Source: Chloroflexota bacterium (GTDB lineage Bacteria > Chloroflexota > Anaerolineae > Aggregatilineales > Phototrophicaceae). From it: a stretch of 64,000 nt of DNA. The DNA is taken from the NCBI GenBank assembly GCA_028875245.1, contig JAPPEU010000073.1:1-64000 (forward strand). The letters are read 5' to 3'. The position numbers were made by a program, and so were the translations under genes. The notes beneath the pieces were generated by a model. The model made no database searches. It had not been told where the DNA came from and saw only the letters and a program-made list of their open reading frames with translations. Positions 44,361 through 53,690 of the stretch are shown here, in pieces. Numbering within the stretch: position 1 is the first letter of the stretch; each line of letters opens with the position of its first letter.

Positions 44361-45137
44361 ATGAGCTATGAACATATCCTCGTTGACCGACCGGCCGATG
44401 GCGTCGGGCGGGTGCGGCTCAACCGGCCAAAGGCGCTGAACGCCTTGAATTCGCCGCTGATGGACGAGGTGAACGACGCCATGCTCGCCTTCAACAGCGA
44501 CGCGGGCATCGGCGCGATGATCCTGAGCGGGAGCGACAAAGCCTTCGCCGCCGGCGCCGACATCAAGGAGATGGACGGGTTGACGCAGATCGACATGCTG
44601 ATGAGCGTTTCTCTGGTTGAGCGTTTCGATTTCAAGAAGCTGACGAAGCCGGTCATCGCGGCTGTGTCCGGTTACGCGCTGGGCGGCGGCTGCGAGATTG
44701 CGCTGGCCTGCGACATGATCGTGGCGTCGGAGACGGCGGTCTTCGGCCAGCCGGAGATCAACCTGGGCATCATCCCCGGCGCCGGCGGCACCCAACGCCT
44801 GACGCGCGCGGTGGGCAAGGCGCTGGCGATGGAAATCATGCTGACCGACCGCAAGCTGAGCGCTGAGGAAGCGCTGCGGTACGGGCTGGTCAACCGCGTG
44901 GCGCCGCTCGATGAATATATGGATGTCGCCATTGAGCTGGCCGGGAAGGCGGCGCGCCGCTCGCAAGTCGCCATCCGCCTGGCCAAAGACGCCATCGACA
45001 AAGCCTATGAGATGACGCTGGCGGAGGGGCTGGCCTACGAAAGGCGCAACTTCCTGGTCGCTTTCGGCTCGGAAGACAAGGCCGAGGGCATGCGCGCTTT
45101 CATCGAAAAGCGGCGGGCGGAATGGACGAACCGCTGA
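44361..45137 (+). CDS. Enoyl-CoA hydratase/isomerase family protein
   Basis: 258 residues, the usual crotonase length. Oxyanion-hole strands [18 protein letters not shown] and [16 protein letters not shown]; both catalytic glutamates of true hydratases are present (Glu in GGCEIA and Glu in FGQPEINLG), followed by [17 protein letters not shown]. So it is likely an active 2-enoyl-CoA hydratase in fatty-acid or aromatic acid breakdown. ATG 44361 with GGGAG upstream. Overlaps the next gene by 16 bases. Confidence 0.92.
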   Translation: MSYEHILVDRPADGVGRVRLNRPKALNALNSPLMDEVNDAMLAFNSDAGIGAMILSGSDKAFAAGADIKEMDGLTQIDMLMSVSLVERFDFKKLTKPVIAAVSGYALGGGCEIALACDMIVASETAVFGQPEINLGIIPGAGGTQRLTRAVGKALAMEIMLTDRKLSAEEALRYGLVNRVAPLDEYMDVAIELAGKAARRSQVAIRLAKDAIDKAYEMTLAEGLAYERRNFLVAFGSEDKAEGMRAFIEKRRAEWTNR

Positions 45138-45745
45138 GCCTGACCCTGCTCTACACGGGGGGAATCGCCGGTGACCTGGCGCTGCTGCCGCGCCTTTTCA
45201 CTTTCCTGCAGCGCCTCAAGGCGGCGGCGCCTCCGCCTGCCCTGCTGCTTGACCTGGGCGGGTCCTGCGCCGATGACATCCCCCATTGCCGCGAGACCGG
45301 CGGGCGTTCGACCCTGATCGCGCTTGATGGCATGGGTTACGACGCGGCCAACATCGCCGGCCTGCTCGATCGGGAACAGCGCGAGGGGCTGGCGGAGCAA
45401 GTCACGCTGGGGCTGGTTGATGAAGAGCGCGACTGGCTGTTCCAGCGTCCGCCATTCAATGATCGCAGCATAGGCGCGACGCTGCGGCTGCGAGATGACT
45501 CGGCGCGCTTGCAGATCCTGCTGAAACCGGCGGGCAGCACGCGCATCGCGGGAAACGTCCTGTTCTTGCAGGCGGTCGATGCCGGGCAGGTGGGCGCGGT
45601 GGCCATTGATCTACGGGGCGATCCCAGGCTGGTTTCAGCGCGGATTCATGAGATGCCCGCCTGTACGCCGGCGAACGCGAGCATCGCCGGAATGGTGGAG
45701 TTCGTGGAGGCGGAGGCGCGGCTGTTGGGGCGGAAGCGGGGCTGA
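45122..45745 (+). CDS. Degenerate metallophosphoesterase-like protein
   Basis: 207 residues. LTLLYTGGIAGDLALLPRLF, ALLLDLGGSCADD and TLIALDGMGYDAANI follow the strand order of 5'-nucleotidase/calcineurin-like phosphoesterases (TILHTNDxHG, LLLDAGD, MNxxGYDA) but the metal ligands are missing: D-x-H is replaced by G-G-I and GD by GG. The C-terminal half has no metal-binding GNH/GHT boxes. It is probably a non-catalytic relative. Overlap with the enoyl-CoA hydratase gene indicates translational coupling. Confidence 0.6.
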   Translation: MDEPLSLTLLYTGGIAGDLALLPRLFTFLQRLKAAAPPPALLLDLGGSCADDIPHCRETGGRSTLIALDGMGYDAANIAGLLDREQREGLAEQVTLGLVDEERDWLFQRPPFNDRSIGATLRLRDDSARLQILLKPAGSTRIAGNVLFLQAVDAGQVGAVAIDLRGDPRLVSARIHEMPACTPANASIAGMVEFVEAEARLLGRKRG

Positions 45746-45764
45746 CCCCGAGCCACTTCCTTTT

Positions 45765-45792
45765 CGCCACAGAGGCGCAGAGGCACAGAGGG
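45765..45792. repeat. CACAGAGGCGCAGAGGCACAGAG repeat
   Basis: A short ACAGAG-type repeat also found at 49577-49605 (opposite strand) and 49697-49731, and inside the TIR elements at 23072 and 33005. Confidence 0.5.
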
Positions 45793-45922
45793 CATTTGAA
45801 CGCGGGGTTTCATTTGCGAAAGCTTCACGGTTTGGCATGGGCATGCAATCGCCGTACCCCGCTGCGCTTGACAAATGGCGAAAGCGATATTATGTTTGGA
45901 CAAGTCAGGCAAGGAAACGCGA

Positions 45923-46183
45923 ATGATGCAAAGTATGGACGATGTTCGTCTTAGGCGAACGGAACAAGACATTGAAACGCTGCGGAAGACCCAGAGCGCC
46001 TTGTTGGAGCGGTACGACCGCATATACAAGACGCTGGTGGAGACGCGCGACATCGCCGCCGACAATAGGAGACGATTGGACCGGCTTGAGGAACTCGCGC
46101 TTGAAAACCGCGCCATTCTTCTCGTCATCGCCGATCACCTGGACCTCACATACGAGAAACCGTCCCAGGGCCCCTCAGCCTGA
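45923..46183 (+). CDS. Small coiled-coil hypothetical protein
   Basis: 86 residues, a continuous charged helix with heptad pattern (DVRLRRTEQDIETLRKTQSA, DNRRRLDRLEELALENRAIL). ATG 45923 has AAGGA six bases upstream. It ends nine bases inside the 3' end of the convergent restriction enzyme gene. Possibly a partner or immunity factor for that gene, but nothing shows this. Confidence 0.55.
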   Translation: MMQSMDDVRLRRTEQDIETLRKTQSALLERYDRIYKTLVETRDIAADNRRRLDRLEELALENRAILLVIADHLDLTYEKPSQGPSA

Positions 46184-49100
46184 CTGAGCCGCTCTTTCCA
46201 AATTCAGCGCCAGCAGCCGGCGCAGCATCGCTTCCTCATCATCCAGAATAGCAACTTCCCAGCCGTAGGCGGCGCAGACGGCTTCGTCGAGTTCGCGGTG
46301 TAGCTGGTCAAGGCGGGGGGCGAAGTCGGCGGTGGCCGGTTTGGTTTTCATGCTGTCGCGCCCGCGGAAGACGGCCAGGGCGTTGTAGAGGTTGGTGAGG
46401 GTGCGGTCTTTGAGGGCTTTTTCACCCCCACCCCAAACCCCTCCCCCATCAAGAGGGAGGGGCTTATAGTCGCCTCTGGCGGTTGTTGTGACAACAAACG
46501 CGTTGCGAATCATATCAAGCGCGGACTCCAAGTCCAGTTCGACTTTTTCATTTGCAAGCCGGACGAAACGGATGCCGAGCGATTCGATGAGTTCCTGGCG
46601 TATGCGGTCTGATTCTTGCTGCTCTGCATGAATTGGTCCGTCGACTTCAACCGCTAGCCGTTCAGTTGAGCAGTAGAAGTCAACGACGAAAGCGCCGATG
46701 GCGACCTGGCGACGGAATTTGCGGCCGTCAAGCTGCCTCTTGCGGATTGCCTGCCAGAGCACGTCTTCGGCCACGGTTGGATTTTTGCGGAACTCGCGTG
46801 CTACCGCCTGCATGCGGCGCTCCAATTCGGGCGGGATATCCCATTTAACGCGGCTTTGCTCCCCCTCCCTCATTTTGGGGGAGGGGGCCGGGGGGTGGGG
46901 GTTCAACCAGGCATCGCGCTCTTCGTGCAGCTGCTTGGCGGCGGCGCTGATGGCGGCATGGGCGGGATGGGATTCGTCTTCGCGGCCGGGCGGCCAGGGG
47001 AAGGGGAAGGTCTCGAATGTGGTGGTCGGCGTGTAGCGGCGGGCTGGCCCTAAAGTTGAACCTGTCCGCATTGCCCAGGATTCATGGATTGTCGAGTGCA
47101 AGACGCCGAAGAAGTAGTCATCGTCGCGGGCGATTGCGACTGTAGTAGAACCTGGAAATACCAATATATCTTGCCACACATAGATTCGATGTTTTGAAGT
47201 AAGCGGTGTGAAAATCTGTCGATATACATTTCGCACTGCATTACGATAGTCATCGCCGCTTCGACCTAGGCGCCACCAATTCTCGCGTCTCTGTCGCTCT
47301 CTATTCTTTTCCCGCACTGGTTTCACGAATTCTTCGACGTACTTGAAAGGAGCTTCATATCCTCTGGCTTCTTCAACACTGAAACCATGAAAGTCTATGA
47401 TATAGAAGTTTCGCAATGTTCTTACAAGATCAGCGGAGTTCCGATAGGGTTTTACTACATCACGATTGTCTAGCCCAGAAGGATTCGATGCATTTAGCAT
47501 TTCTATAGCGAGTTCGTAAGGAATATCAAGCGGCCCATCTTTCTGAGGCCCGAGAAACGATATACCTTTGTCTTCTGCCAATTCGACGGCATGTGTAAGA
47601 TCAATATCTGTCGTCAAGTTTGAATGAATGGTTGCGACAGGACGTCCGTCGAGCGTCTTTACATTCTCCGCACCGCTGTCAAATCCAACCATGGAAATGC
47701 GAACCGCGGCGCCGTCAAGCACCCATTCGCGGTCGGACCAAGCCATGAAGATATCACCAGATTCCTTTATGCGTTGAAGAACCTGACGGCTCATACCATC
47801 CCGAATTGAGTTGGTCGCGAGCAATCCCGCTCGCTTAGCCCGTCCTTTGTCAATCTGTTCGCGAGCGTTTTCAAACCAATAACAGGCAAAATCTACGAAC
47901 GCTGGAATTCTGCCTTTGTAGAAATCTCGCAGTCTGTCTACGTATTCGTCGCTTAACTCAATACGCTGTTTCTTCGCGCCCAAGAAAGGCGGATTGCCGA
48001 CGATGACATCGACTGCGGGCCAGTCGACCGCCGCGGTTTGCGGGCGAGTCACCGCCACGCCTCTATCAGCCTCGTCAGGAGTCGCCTTCCCCCCATCCCG
48101 ATGGGGGGACTGAGGGGGGTTAGCTCTTGGGGGTAAAATCGCGTCCTTGCAGACGATATTGTCTTCCAGCTCTTCCAGAATCGGCTCGCCGAATTCTTGA
48201 CCGTAGCCGTTGTTGATGCGCCACTGGATATAACCGATCCAGACGACGATGCTGGCGAGGGCGTGGGCGATGGGGTCGATTTCGATGCCATACATTTGGC
48301 GCGGATGCACTTCCCGCGTGGCCATTTGCAAGCCCGCCCAAAGCGGATGAAGGATGACCTCTTTCTCCAGGTCCATCAGCATTTGCAGGGAAACGTATAG
48401 GAAGTTGCCGCTGCCGCAGGCGGGGTCGAGCACGGTGGTCTCGCGGACGCGCTTCAAGATGCGCTCGCGCAATGCCAGCAGGCGGTTGCGGGCCTTGGTC
48501 TTGGCGTGTCCGGTTTCCGCCAGGTCATATCGCTGGCGGATTGGCTGCGCCTCGCTTTGCACAGCCGCCCATTCAGCGCGCAGGGGCTGCATCAGCACCG
48601 GCTCGACGATGAGCAGGATATCATCGCGGGAGGTGTAGTGAGCGCCTCGCTGACTCCGTTTGTTCGGGTCAAGGCTGCGTTCGAAGAGCGTGCCAAAGAT
48701 GGACGGTTCAATCGCTTCCCAATTCAGCTGCGCCGCTTTCGCCAATTCCTCTATCGCGTCTACCTGAAGGGCTTCGACTGAGACGAATTTGAAAAGCGTG
48801 CCGTTGAAGTAGGGGATGTCGCGCATGAACATGCTTCCGCCTTCATTCATGGCGACAAAGAGATTCTGAATATACTGTTTGAATGCGCCGGGCTTGCCGC
48901 GCGAGTGCTCAACAATGTAGCTGAAGATGCCCTGTGGCTCGCCAGACATGGCAGGCAGCAAGCCGACATCTTCGGCAAAGAGGCAGAATACCAATTTAGT
49001 GAGAAAGTAGGCGATGCGCGTCGGCTCGGCATCCCAACCGCGCATGTTGTCGGCGATCAACTGAAAGGCGTCGGCGGCCTCTTTTGTTACCTGCTCGGTG

Positions 49101-49576
49101 TTGCGGCCCGGGTGCAGGCGTTCCGGCGCGTGAAACATGGCGCGCAGCCAGCCCAATACTTCGTTGCCGGCGGCGATTTCATTGTGGCTGAAGCGATAGA
49201 CGCGCTTCTCGGTATTGGGAAAATTGGTATGAATTTCCCAATGATTGATATCGGTGACGACCAAAAGCGGCGGGTTCTTCAGGTTTTCGCGGTATCGCTG
49301 CAATTGCTCGTATGCCGCATTCAAATCTGCATACTTGTCCGGCGATTTGTATTCGATAGCGAAATGGTTTTCGTAATAGACATCAGCGAATCCGTGACCC
49401 GCCGCCCCCCTTAACGATTGTTCAAAGACGAAGGTTTCGCCTCTTTGGGTTTTGCCGGCGCCTGTCGGCATTTCCACACCGACCAGCTTGCAGACATCGA
49501 GAAAGTGCGTCTGAGCGATTTGCTTCTCGCCAAGTTCGGTGTTCGCCCATCTATTGCAGAATTCTTCCGGCGTCAT
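46175..49576 (-). CDS. MmeI-like type IIL/IIG restriction-modification enzyme with inserted DUF559 domain
   Basis: 1133 residues combining nuclease, methyltransferase and target recognition. N-terminal PD-(D/E)xK site Asp65-x9-Glu75-Tyr-Lys77; helical spacer 150-370; SAM motif I DPACGSGNF (384-392); catalytic NPPF (528-531), an adenine-N6 type; target-recognition region 700-880. Two odd insertions: residues about 486-513 (NPPQSPHRDGG...) are encoded by a C/G-tract palindrome plus a REP-like unit; residues about 892-1052 (46421-46903) are a DUF559 endonuclease-like domain (EFRKNPTVAEDVLWQAI, GAFVVDFYCS, LAVEVDG) whose two ends, NPHPPAPSPKMREGE and PLPLDGGGVWGGGE, are translations of dispersed repeats. 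The frame is intact throughout. ATG 49576. Confidence 0.9.
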   Translation of the reverse strand: MTPEEFCNRWANTELGEKQIAQTHFLDVCKLVGVEMPTGAGKTQRGETFVFEQSLRGAAGHGFADVYYENHFAIEYKSPDKYADLNAAYEQLQRYRENLKNPPLLVVTDINHWEIHTNFPNTEKRVYRFSHNEIAAGNEVLGWLRAMFHAPERLHPGRNTEQVTKEAADAFQLIADNMRGWDAEPTRIAYFLTKLVFCLFAEDVGLLPAMSGEPQGIFSYIVEHSRGKPGAFKQYIQNLFVAMNEGGSMFMRDIPYFNGTLFKFVSVEALQVDAIEELAKAAQLNWEAIEPSIFGTLFERSLDPNKRSQRGAHYTSRDDILLIVEPVLMQPLRAEWAAVQSEAQPIRQRYDLAETGHAKTKARNRLLALRERILKRVRETTVLDPACGSGNFLYVSLQMLMDLEKEVILHPLWAGLQMATREVHPRQMYGIEIDPIAHALASIVVWIGYIQWRINNGYGQEFGEPILEELEDNIVCKDAILPPRANPPQSPHRDGGKATPDEADRGVAVTRPQTAAVDWPAVDVIVGNPPFLGAKKQRIELSDEYVDRLRDFYKGRIPAFVDFACYWFENAREQIDKGRAKRAGLLATNSIRDGMSRQVLQRIKESGDIFMAWSDREWVLDGAAVRISMVGFDSGAENVKTLDGRPVATIHSNLTTDIDLTHAVELAEDKGISFLGPQKDGPLDIPYELAIEMLNASNPSGLDNRDVVKPYRNSADLVRTLRNFYIIDFHGFSVEEARGYEAPFKYVEEFVKPVREKNRERQRRENWWRLGRSGDDYRNAVRNVYRQIFTPLTSKHRIYVWQDILVFPGSTTVAIARDDDYFFGVLHSTIHESWAMRTGSTLGPARRYTPTTTFETFPFPWPPGREDESHPAHAAISAAAKQLHEERDAWLNPHPPAPSPKMREGEQSRVKWDIPPELERRMQAVAREFRKNPTVAEDVLWQAIRKRQLDGRKFRRQVAIGAFVVDFYCSTERLAVEVDGPIHAEQQESDRIRQELIESLGIRFVRLANEKVELDLESALDMIRNAFVVTTTARGDYKPLPLDGGGVWGGGEKALKDRTLTNLYNALAVFRGRDSMKTKPATADFAPRLDQLHRELDEAVCAAYGWEVAILDDEEAMLRRLLALNLERAAQSG
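46421..46903 (-). mobile_element. DUF559 (Vsr-like) endonuclease domain inserted in frame
   Basis: Within the restriction enzyme gene. Left and right borders are C/G-tract palindromic repeats (46423-46465 and 46861-46903). The domain has the DUF559 order: RxxLRKNPTxAExxLW, G-x-KFRRQ-x-x-IG, VVDFYC, EVDGPIHA, IRFVRLANEKV. The host enzyme resumes with ALKDRTLTNLYNALAVF, the MmeI-like C-terminus. Confidence 0.8.
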
Positions 49577-49644
49577 TGCTGCTCTCCGCGCCTCTGTGCC
49601 TCAGTAAAACCAAGTAAGTAATTGAAATCTTACTTTATAAGAAC

Positions 49645-49671
49645 TGTAGGGGCGTTTCGCTGAAACGCCCG
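49645..49671. repeat. REP-like hairpin
   Basis: TGTAGGGGCGTTTCGCTGAAACGCCC, single unit in the 204-bp gap between the restriction enzyme and kinase-like genes; ACAGAG-type repeats flank it. Confidence 0.6.
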
Positions 49672-49780
49672 AAAAATGGAAACACCTTATTTGGCTTTCT
49701 CCGCGTTCTCTGCGTTCTCTGTAGTTCATTTTTTGCGCGACTTACTTGGAACTGCTTGATGTGCTTCTGTGGCAGAAAAC

Positions 49781-50905
49781 CTAAGGCACGACCCGGTTAT
49801 TCAGCATCTCGTTGAGCACGACCACCAGGCGGCGCAGTTCGTCTTCCAGGTCGCGGCTGATGCCGTCCTGGATCAGGGCTTCGCGGAAGAGGTCGCGCGC
49901 TTCGCGGATGTTCAGTTGGCCGTCGCGCAGCTTGCCCAGGCCGGTGCGCATTTGCACGCGGGCGGCGCTGCTGGCGGCGCTGGTGTAATAATCGGGGAAT
50001 TGCCAGCCATGCTCGGTGGCGGCGCGCTGCAAGCCATTGATGAATTCCTGCGCCGATTCGACCTGCTCGCCGGCGCCGCGATTGAGCAGCTCGGCGATGC
50101 CTTCGCTCAGGCTGGGCTCCATCGTGAAGTCGAGGCTGTTGATATCGGTGTAGCGCGCTTCGACCGCGTCGCGGCTGCTGGGCTGGGGGCGCAGCGATGT
50201 CTTCTGCGGCGACATGCCGGTGAAGATGGTATAGAGCACGCCGACGCACATATTGTGCACATCTTTCTTGTACTGCTGGGGCGATTGCATCCGGTCGTCT
50301 TCGAGCCGGCGCGAGCTGTTGAAGTCGATCACCTTGAGGTGGACGCCGTCCCAGTAGACATGCTCCAGCTTGTGATCGAGGTAGACGATTTTGTTGGCAT
50401 GGGCGAGCAGGAGCAGCTCGCTGAATTGCAGGGCCAGCGCCAGGCCCTCTTCACTGGGCAGGCGCCAGCGTTTGTTCGGCTGGTTCGGTTTCATCAGATA
50501 GAAGAGGCTGTGATAACGCGGCAGGTTTTCCAGCGCCAGGTAAGGGCGCCAGCCGGCCGCGGCGAAACGGGCCAGATTGTCGATGAAACCGCGGACATCG
50601 CCCTGGAAGGAGGTGATCTCGCCGGCGCGCGGCGCTTCCTCGCGGTCGGAGATGAAGCCGCAGTCGTAGAGCTTGACAATATTTGGGCTGTGCCAGAGGC
50701 GCGTCAGGATATCGGCTTCGTTGCCGAATGCGCGGTACTCCCATTGCATATCGCCGTCGGCGTCCAGGTGCTCCGGCCGCATCACTTTGAAGGCGACGCT
50801 CCCCTCGCTGCGCCGGTCGACCGCGTCCAGCACCCGCGCGTAATGGCCGAGGGCGAAGGTATCGATGTAATTCTTCAGTTGATACAATTCCGAGAGTCGC
50901 GGCAT
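49781..50905 (-). CDS. Protein kinase-like protein
   Basis: 374 residues. Kinase-fold cues: SVAFKVMRPEH (VAxK lysine), ANKIVYLDHKLEHVYW (HRD replaced by YLD, Asp and Lys kept, catalytic-loop Asn replaced by His), KVIDFNSSRR (DFG is DFN, Asp kept). The N-terminal Gly-rich loop is poor (FALGHYARVLD). Asp of both motifs is retained, so activity is possible but the altered metal-binding Asn is unusual. Helical C-terminal 100 residues. Divergent from the gene at 51062. Confidence 0.7.
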   Translation of the reverse strand: MPRLSELYQLKNYIDTFALGHYARVLDAVDRRSEGSVAFKVMRPEHLDADGDMQWEYRAFGNEADILTRLWHSPNIVKLYDCGFISDREEAPRAGEITSFQGDVRGFIDNLARFAAAGWRPYLALENLPRYHSLFYLMKPNQPNKRWRLPSEEGLALALQFSELLLLAHANKIVYLDHKLEHVYWDGVHLKVIDFNSSRRLEDDRMQSPQQYKKDVHNMCVGVLYTIFTGMSPQKTSLRPQPSSRDAVEARYTDINSLDFTMEPSLSEGIAELLNRGAGEQVESAQEFINGLQRAATEHGWQFPDYYTSAASSAARVQMRTGLGKLRDGQLNIREARDLFREALIQDGISRDLEDELRRLVVVLNEMLNNRVVP

Positions 50906-51061
50906 GGCCTGTCCCGCTCGTTGAGCGCCACTTGCGTGCGCGTAACGGCATAAGCCACTAATTTACCATACAGGGCAAGATATGACACAGGGTAGTTTTA
51001 GCCGACGCTTTCCCACCGCCCGGGTCGATCTCTTGCCTGATCGCGTCTGTTAAAATGATGA

Positions 51062-53581
51062 TTGTCTCGCAAATATAGACCGGGTGGCGCATTGCGACTC
51101 ATATTCATCTGCCTCATCTGCATGCTGACCTGGGGGCAGGCGGCGGGCCAGTCGCCGGATATCGTCGAGGGCGCGCGGCAGGGGCTCCTGGCTGCCTTCC
51201 CGCAGTTGAGCGCGGCAGCCCCGACCGTGACCTCGCTCCGGGATGTGGATACGACGGCGCTGGGCTGCGAGCTGATCCGCGGCGTACCGTTGACGGCGCC
51301 TCTTGCTGTTCATCGCCTCGAATTCAAGCTCGACGATGAGCCATTTGCGGCGCATGTCAGCGCTGACGGGACGCTGACGCAGCCCTGCGACATGCGTTTC
51401 CCCAACCTGGGCGCGGGCGTCCTGCCGGCCGGCCGGGCGCGGATGGACAGCGACGGCGATGGACTGGTGGACAGGGTCGACGCCTGCCCGCTGATGGCGG
51501 GTGTCTTTGCGCTGGAGCGAGCGGGCTGCCCCTACCCCGGCGAGGCGGACCGCGATGGCGATGGCAGCCCGGACGCGCGCGATCGCTGCCCCGCTCAAGC
51601 CGGCGCCGCGGCGGCGGATGGCTGCTCCCTGCTGCGTGATGAAGACGGCGACGCTGTGCCCGATCATGTTGATATCTGCCCGGCGGATTTCGGCGTCATG
51701 CGCGACGATTTCGCTCCGGGCTGCCCGGCCGATGGCGGCGGGAGCTCGACGCGCCGGCCCGAAGCAGGCGAGGTTTGCCTGGTCAGCGGAGAGGCGCCGA
51801 TCTATAGCGGGCGCGGCGCTGACGCGGCCATCGTCAGCCAGCTCGACGCGTCAAGCGAGCCGGCAGTGCGGGTGATTATCGGACGGACGGCGGAGGCGGA
51901 TTGGTATCAGCTGGCAAGCGGCTGGGTCAAAAGCGGCGGCTCAGGGCTGACCGGCGCCTGCTTCAATATCCCGCTGGTCAATCCGGCGCGGGGCGGCGCA
52001 AGCGGCTGCTTCATACAGCCCAGCGCTGACTTCGCCAATGTGCGCGAGGCGCCCGGCGGAAAGCAGGTGACGCGCATTTACCCGGATCGGCGCGTCGCCG
52101 CGCTCGGGCGCAACGGCAGCGGGGACTGGCTCTTTTTTCGCGCCGGCTGGGTGCGCATTGCGCTGCTGGAGTTATCGGGCAGCTGTGAGCAGCTACCGGT
52201 GCTGGACCCGGCGAAGGTCGCCGCTGGCACGGTCCATTTCTGCCCGCCGGGTTATGAAGGCTTGCTGCGCCCGCGCATTAGTCTCGGCAAGTGGAATGCG
52301 CGCATCGCCTCGGCCACGCTGGCCAACCGCCTGCGCGCCGCGCCCGATATCGCCGCCGAGTTGATCGGCGAGATCCCGCCGCGGACCGTCGTGGACGCCG
52401 TGCTCGACGGGCCCGCCTGCATGGCCCCTTACATTTGGTGGCAGGTCGCTGTGAACGGCCAAATCGGCTGGACGGTCGAGAGCGATGTCAGCATCAATTA
52501 TTATTATCTGGAACCGGCCGCCGGACAAAGCGAGCGGGCTCCGGCGAGGCGGTCGCCTTCCGACCATGAGCAGCCCTGGTCTCGACGCGTCATTCACAGC
52601 GCCAACGCCGCCGCCCTCGACAGCATCAAGCTTCTCGCCATCGACGCCCCGGGGAGCATCACCTGGTCGCCGAGCGGCGCTGAGCTGGCGATCGTCACCG
52701 AGAGCGGCTCGGTCGAGCGCTACCGTTATCCCGAATTCGCGTCCATCTCCCGGCAGGATTTCGCGATCCCTGCCAGCGCCATCGCCTATAGTCCAGACGC
52801 CAGCCGCCTGGCAATCGGCGATGTTGGCGGTTCCATCACGCTTGTCGACTTGCATAGCGAAACGCCCCGCGCCGATGCTTTCGCCCTTGATGAGCAGGCC
52901 GGCCCCATCGCCGCGCAGGCCTGGTCGAAGGCCGGCGACAAGCTGGCGGCCATCAGCGGCGCCGAGCGCCTGAAGCTGGCGCGCCGCGCTGGAACGCTCA
53001 AGCTTTGGCAAATCAATTCCGGTTCACCCGGCGAGAAGCGACTCCTGCTGCATTATCGCTTCCCCTATCCCCTCAGCTCGCTCGCTTTCAGCGCGAATGA
53101 TCGGCTGCTGGCGGTCACGGGCGGATCGACCGCCCCTGAACGCGCCGGCTTATGGATTTACGACGCCGATGATGGCGCGCTGCTCCTGTCCAAAGCGCTG
53201 GTTCCCGGCCCGGCGCGGGTCGTTCCGGCGCCCGATGCCACCCTGGGCGATTTTGTCTACAGCAGTGGCGACAGCCTCTACCAGATCACGGTCGAAAGCG
53301 GCGAAGATCTGCGGATTTATCATCAGGCGGGCGCGCTGCTGCCGCATTTCAGTTTTCGCCGACAAGCGCTGCCGGGCGCGGAGGCGCTGCTCGCGCTGAG
53401 CAGCCGCGCGCTGAATGGCTCGGCAAGCCTGCGCATCGCCAACCCGCTCAATGCCTACTCGCCTTCGATTTCGCTTAATGCCGCGCCGTCCGCCCTCGCC
53501 TTCAGCCCGGACGGGAAAGCGCTGGCGGCTGCCGAAACGGCGAAGAATCGTGTATTGATTCTGGGCGTCACGGGGGATTAG
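51062..53581 (+). CDS. Large secreted TSP3/SH3b/beta-propeller protein
   Basis: 839 residues. Signal peptide (LRLIFICLICMLTWGQAAGQ) near the start; three thrombospondin type 3-like Ca-binding repeats (DSDGDGLVDRVDACP, DRDGDGSPDARDRCP, DEDGDAVPDHVDICP; about 128-215); three SH3b-like domains (about 225-490: VCLVSGEAPIYSGRG..., FIQPSADFANVREAPGG..., ATLANRLRAAPDIAAE...); C-terminal WD40/propeller region (530-839, ITWSPSGAELAIVTESGSV, ALAFSPDGKALAAAE). Extracellular, probably cell-wall bound. Start TTG 51062 or TTG 51092 (with GGGTGG before it). Confidence 0.82.
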   Translation: MSRKYRPGGALRLIFICLICMLTWGQAAGQSPDIVEGARQGLLAAFPQLSAAAPTVTSLRDVDTTALGCELIRGVPLTAPLAVHRLEFKLDDEPFAAHVSADGTLTQPCDMRFPNLGAGVLPAGRARMDSDGDGLVDRVDACPLMAGVFALERAGCPYPGEADRDGDGSPDARDRCPAQAGAAAADGCSLLRDEDGDAVPDHVDICPADFGVMRDDFAPGCPADGGGSSTRRPEAGEVCLVSGEAPIYSGRGADAAIVSQLDASSEPAVRVIIGRTAEADWYQLASGWVKSGGSGLTGACFNIPLVNPARGGASGCFIQPSADFANVREAPGGKQVTRIYPDRRVAALGRNGSGDWLFFRAGWVRIALLELSGSCEQLPVLDPAKVAAGTVHFCPPGYEGLLRPRISLGKWNARIASATLANRLRAAPDIAAELIGEIPPRTVVDAVLDGPACMAPYIWWQVAVNGQIGWTVESDVSINYYYLEPAAGQSERAPARRSPSDHEQPWSRRVIHSANAAALDSIKLLAIDAPGSITWSPSGAELAIVTESGSVERYRYPEFASISRQDFAIPASAIAYSPDASRLAIGDVGGSITLVDLHSETPRADAFALDEQAGPIAAQAWSKAGDKLAAISGAERLKLARRAGTLKLWQINSGSPGEKRLLLHYRFPYPLSSLAFSANDRLLAVTGGSTAPERAGLWIYDADDGALLLSKALVPGPARVVPAPDATLGDFVYSSGDSLYQITVESGEDLRIYHQAGALLPHFSFRRQALPGAEALLALSSRALNGSASLRIANPLNAYSPSISLNAAPSALAFSPDGKALAAAETAKNRVLILGVTGD

Positions 53582-53616
53582 GGCGCGATTCATTGGCGCA
53601 GTGGGGATGGCTTTTA

Positions 53617-53662
53617 CCACAGCCGCTCGCAAGTGACAACTTGGCTCACACAAAATTACGAA
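53617..53662 (+). repeat. ACCACAGCC...CTCACACAAAAT repeat, copy 4
   Basis: TTTTACCACAGCCGCTCGCA, then AGTGACAACTTGGCTCACAC and AAAATTACGAAC. Closest to copy 1 at its 3' end. Confidence 0.65.
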
Positions 53663-53690
53663 CCCGCGAAAGCAATCATTTGTAGGGGCG

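Noticed and set aside
46421..46903. Intein or homing intron in the restriction enzyme
   Set aside because: No intein splicing motifs (no N-terminal Cys/Ser block, no HN-C/S end); the domain is a DUF559 endonuclease bounded by repeats and translated in frame.
49769..50953. 394-codon plus-strand frame
   Set aside because: Antisense to the kinase-like gene; the minus-strand product has kinase motifs and a normal start.
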